From assembly GCA_038231955.1 (NCBI GenBank), contig JBBSIS010000079.1, positions 1 through 13,370 on the forward strand: a stretch of DNA of 13,370 nucleotides, in the 5' to 3' direction. The stretch is from CADCTB01 sp038231955 (GTDB taxonomy: Bacteria; Actinomycetota; Acidimicrobiia; Acidimicrobiales; AC-14). Made by a program: the position numbers and the translations under genes. A model generated the notes under the pieces. That model searched no databases. It saw only the letters and a program-made list of their open reading frames with translations, and had not been told where the DNA came from. Shown in pieces: positions 12,581 through 13,370 of this stretch (position 1 is its first letter; each line of letters opens with the position of its first letter).

Positions 12581-13370
12581 ATGGCGACGCTGGTGACCTT
12601 CCACGCCCACCCCGACGACGAGTCCATCGCCACCGGCGGGGTGATGGCCAAGGCGGCCGACGAAGGCCACCGGGTGGTCCTCGTCGTCGCCACCCGGGGC
12701 GAGCACGGGGAAGTGGAGGAGGGATTCCTGGCGCCGGGAGAGACGCTGGGGGAGCGACGGGTGAAGGAGACCCAGGCCTGCGCCGACATTCTCGGCGCCG
12801 CCCGCCTGGAGTTCCTGGGCTACGTGGACTCGGGCATGATCGGCACGCCCGAGAACGAGGCGCCCGAGTCCTTCTGGCAGGCCGACGTCGAGGAGGCCGC
12901 CTCCCGCCTGGCCGCAATCCTGACCGACGAGGGTGCCGACGTCCTCACCGTGTACGACGAGAACGGCGGCTACGGCCACCCGGACCACATCCAGGTGCAC
13001 CGGGTCGGGCTGCGGGCCGCCGAGCTGGCCGGCACCCCGAGGGTGTACATGAACACGATCAACCGCGACCAGATGCAGCGCAGCATGCAAGCCGCGGTCG
13101 ACCGCGGCGCCGAGATGCCCGCCGACCTCAACCCCGACGACCTGAAGAGCCTCGGTGTCAGTGAGGACCGCATCACCACGACCGTCGATATCCGGCCATG
13201 GCTGGTGCGCAAGCGGGCCGCCATGGCTGCCCATGCCAGCCAGATCTCCGAGACGTCCTTCTTCCTGGCCATGGCCCCTGAGCTGTTCGAGGGCGGGTTC
13301 GGCCAGGAGTGGTTCATCCGCTGCGCCGCGCCGCCCGGGACGGCCGAGACCGACCTCCTCGCCGATCTCG
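12581..13370 (+). CDS. PIG-L/LmbE-family zinc deacetylase (partial at window end)
   Basis: The frame is open from the ATG at 12581 to the end of the window (263 codons and one base), so the C-terminus is missing. The family carries N-acetyl-glucosaminyl deacetylases, including MshB and mycothiol S-conjugate amidase (Mca) in actinobacteria. The zinc site is clear: FHAHPDDES with H10 and D13, and GYGHPDHIQVHR with H133 and H136. The VVATRGEHGEVEEGF and LGERRVKETQACADILGA segments follow the order seen in MshB/Mca-like proteins. Whether it acts on mycothiol or on another acetylated sugar cannot be settled from the motifs. The gene diverges from GH1 across 92 bp and may share a control site with it. 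Since both act on sugar derivatives a functional link is conceivable, but that is inference. Confidence 0.92.
   Translation, partial: MATLVTFHAHPDDESIATGGVMAKAADEGHRVVLVVATRGEHGEVEEGFLAPGETLGERRVKETQACADILGAARLEFLGYVDSGMIGTPENEAPESFWQADVEEAASRLAAILTDEGADVLTVYDENGGYGHPDHIQVHRVGLRAAELAGTPRVYMNTINRDQMQRSMQAAVDRGAEMPADLNPDDLKSLGVSEDRITTTVDIRPWLVRKRAAMAAHASQISETSFFLAMAPELFEGGFGQEWFIRCAAPPGTAETDLLADL

Overview
The window is a very GC-rich (about 70% by eye), gene-dense piece of chromosome from an actinomycete-type bacterium. Three things point to Actinomycetota, possibly an Acidimicrobiia-like or other deep lineage. It has a fused E2-E1 2-oxoglutarate decarboxylase/dehydrogenase (Kgd type), a UvrD2-type helicase with a C-terminal HRDC domain, and many genes that seem to be read from leaderless mRNAs with a TANNNT box just before the start codon. 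The lineage call is inference from gene content, not a phylogenetic result.

Layout, left to right. Positions 14-3667 (+) carry kgd, a TCA-cycle enzyme with an in-frame 15-bp tandem repeat. Positions 3720-5366 (+) encode an unusual protein with a Zc3h12a/NYN-type ribonuclease domain, an S1-like segment and a long Lys/Ala/Pro-rich histone-H1-like tail. Positions 5446-6222 (+) encode an exonuclease III family AP endonuclease. A 253-bp convergent gap follows, holding a strong hairpin and a doubtful small membrane-protein frame on the minus strand. Positions 6476-8527 (-) carry uvrD2. The divergent gap 8528-8752 holds an unrecognised-looking short frame that reads as the C-terminal part of a VapC/PIN toxin. 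A co-directional run follows: a 5'(3')-deoxyribonucleotidase-like HAD protein (8753-9325), a tandem-ACT protein (9346-9888), peptide deformylase (9938-10438) and a membrane PH-domain/SHOCT protein (10451-11062). The last of these converges on a GH1 glycosidase (11079-12488, -), and the two stop codons lie inside one perfect hairpin. A PIG-L/LmbE deacetylase (12581 to the window end, +) diverges from GH1 across a 92-bp region with an 11-bp inverted repeat.

The genes are mostly housekeeping: central carbon metabolism, DNA repair (exonuclease III, UvrD2), nucleotide salvage or clean-up, and N-terminal protein processing. There is no phage, transposon, CRISPR or rRNA/tRNA content. I see no complete new defence or biosynthetic system. 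The items most worth a second look are the NYN-S1-H1-tail protein, the orphan PIN fragment, the series of leaderless promoters, the inverted-repeat operator candidate at 12503-12555, and the UvrD2 that appears to lack the tetracysteine element known from mycobacteria.
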